21,133 nucleotides of DNA from a virus. The stretch is from the IMG/VR virus record IMGVR_UViG_3300036770_003577, positions 1 through 21,133 of that record. One strand, written 5' to 3'. Both the position numbers and the translations under genes were made by a program. This document shows, one piece after another, positions 20,353-21,133 of the stretch (the stretch's first letter is position 1; the number at the start of each line of letters is the position of its first letter). The notes under the pieces are model-generated. The model searched no databases. It saw only the letters and a list, made by a program, of their open reading frames with translations, and was not told the DNA's origin.

Positions 20353-21094
20353 TGGTAGTTCACTAGCATTTATTCATGGAAACAAACCAGATTACCAGCA
20401 AACAATTTATAATCATTTATTTAATCTTACGGAAAAGTTCCAAACAGATGAATTTAATATTATATTGGAATCAAGTAAAACTAATTTTCGTAATGATGTG
20501 GCAGTAAGTAATGAATATAAAGGAACTAGACGTACCGAGAAGAAGATAAAAACAATTGAAGAGTATTTACCTAATCTTAAAGATTGTTTTGAGGAAATTA
20601 AAAATACGTACTCCCCTACAACGTATTTAAACATTGAAAATGACGATGCTATTGCTATACTTCATACGAGGATACCCAACTCAGTGATGATAGCAAATGA
20701 CCGTGATTATTTAGCAATACCGGGTATTTATTACAACATAAAAACTAATCAAACAACAGTTATTAAATACCCCGGTACAATTGAATTAATCAACGGTAAA
20801 ATCCATGCAACGGGATATTTCCAGGTTTATAGTCAATTATTAAAAGGTTCTCAAAAAGAGAATTATAAAGGGGTTGAAGGATTAGGTGATAAAGGAGTTT
20901 ATAAAGTATTAAAAGATTTAAAAACTGAAGATGAATTAAAACAAGTCTGTACACAATTATTTATAGACAGATATGGCATCGAGGAAGGAGTTATTAAACT
21001 TGAAGAGGGATTCAGATTATGCTGGATCATAACTCATAATGAAAGTTTACAAACACCTAAGCCAATTAAATTTTCAGAAATTAAATTAAAATAA
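20327..21094 (+). CDS. FEN/PIN-type 5'-3' exonuclease (RNase H-like flap nuclease)
   Basis: The 255-residue protein resembles the T4 RNase H/T5 exonuclease group that removes RNA primers and 5' flaps. Acidic ligands are visible in order: LWIDGSSLAF (Asp9), NEYKGTR, IENDDAIA (about 102-109), ANDRDYLAIPG (about 122-132), and the helix-hairpin-helix-like block LKGSQKENYKGVEGLGDKGVYKVL (about 167-190) with the Gly-x-Gly-x-x-Gly turn that grips DNA. The ATG at 20327 overlaps the nuclease gene by 26 bases. Together with the ligase two genes upstream it would mature the lagging strand. I saw no broken key residue. Confidence 0.9.
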   Translation: MLIPRLWIDGSSLAFIHGNKPDYQQTIYNHLFNLTEKFQTDEFNIILESSKTNFRNDVAVSNEYKGTRRTEKKIKTIEEYLPNLKDCFEEIKNTYSPTTYLNIENDDAIAILHTRIPNSVMIANDRDYLAIPGIYYNIKTNQTTVIKYPGTIELINGKIHATGYFQVYSQLLKGSQKENYKGVEGLGDKGVYKVLKDLKTEDELKQVCTQLFIDRYGIEEGVIKLEEGFRLCWIITHNESLQTPKPIKFSEIKLK

Positions 21095-21095
21095 A

Positions 21096-21133
21096 ATGAC
21101 TATTTATACAGATTTATCAAATAGGAATCTAAC
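21096..21133 (+). CDS. Start of a further gene, cut by the window edge
   Basis: An ATG one base after the exonuclease stop opens a frame reading MTIYTDLSNRNL to the end of the window with no stop. The AT-rich leader AATAAA before ATG is like that of other genes here. Only 12 residues are visible, so no function can be given. Confidence 0.5.
   Translation, partial: MTIYTDLSNRNL

Noticed and set aside
1-21133. CRISPR arrays, insertion sequences, rRNA
   Set aside because: I saw no regularly spaced repeats, transposase genes, terminal inverted repeats or rRNA-like sequence. I did not see a tRNA cloverleaf either, though a short one could be missed by eye.

Overview
The window reads as part of the genome of a tailed bacteriophage. 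All supported genes lie on the + strand, are tightly packed (many stop/start overlaps), AT-rich and of viral replication type. Start codons are almost never preceded by a purine-rich Shine-Dalgarno sequence; leaders are A/T-rich, often with AAA or TAA just before ATG. That is typical of Bacteroidota and their phages, so a Bacteroidota host is the best inference. The replication gene set would suit a crAss-like or related phage, but no capsid, portal or terminase gene is present to place it. The standard genetic code fits throughout.

Layout. 1-1719: two unrecognised proteins, the first entering from beyond the left edge. 1782-2363: a secreted-looking glucosaminidase-type cell-wall hydrolase, closed by a strong terminator. 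2439-5460: a metallopeptidase-like/VWA protein, a MoxR-type AAA+ ATPase and a small partner gene. 5517-10494: an unknown protein, a DnaQ/ExoX-like 3'-5' exonuclease, three unknown small or medium proteins and a compact family B DNA polymerase, closed by a terminator. 10576-17078: an unknown protein, a DnaB-type helicase, a RecT-type annealing protein, an unknown protein and a large single-stranded DNA-binding protein ending DDLPF, closed by a terminator. 17194-18603: a Toprim primase and two small proteins, again closed by a terminator. 18645-21094: ATP-dependent DNA ligase, PD-(D/E)XK nuclease and a FEN-type 5'-3' exonuclease; another gene starts at the right edge. Together these give most of a self-sufficient replication and recombination machine: helicase, primase, polymerase, SSB, ligase, primer-removing exonuclease, proofreading-type exonuclease and annealing protein.

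The most striking feature is a pair of group I introns in two consecutive genes. The dnaB-like gene is split at 11887/13204 and the recT-like gene at 14056/15206. Joining the exons restores continuous conserved motifs (SDLFASG|AIEFFSDY and HKKD|NWKKLP). Each intron carries its own two-motif LAGLIDADG endonuclease, and both share core elements: a P7 pair GACTA/TAGTC, a hairpin with a GAAA loop and P9 hairpins. In both, the strand that pairs with the 5' exon lies inside the last codons of the endonuclease gene, so endonuclease coding sequence and ribozyme overlap. For the recT intron both P1 (8 bp ending in U-G) and P10 (5 bp) can be drawn exactly.

Other points of interest are the phage-borne MoxR/VWA/metallopeptidase cassette, a 13-base leader motif repeated at nearly constant distance before recT, the next gene and ssb, and a terminator directly against the ligase start codon.
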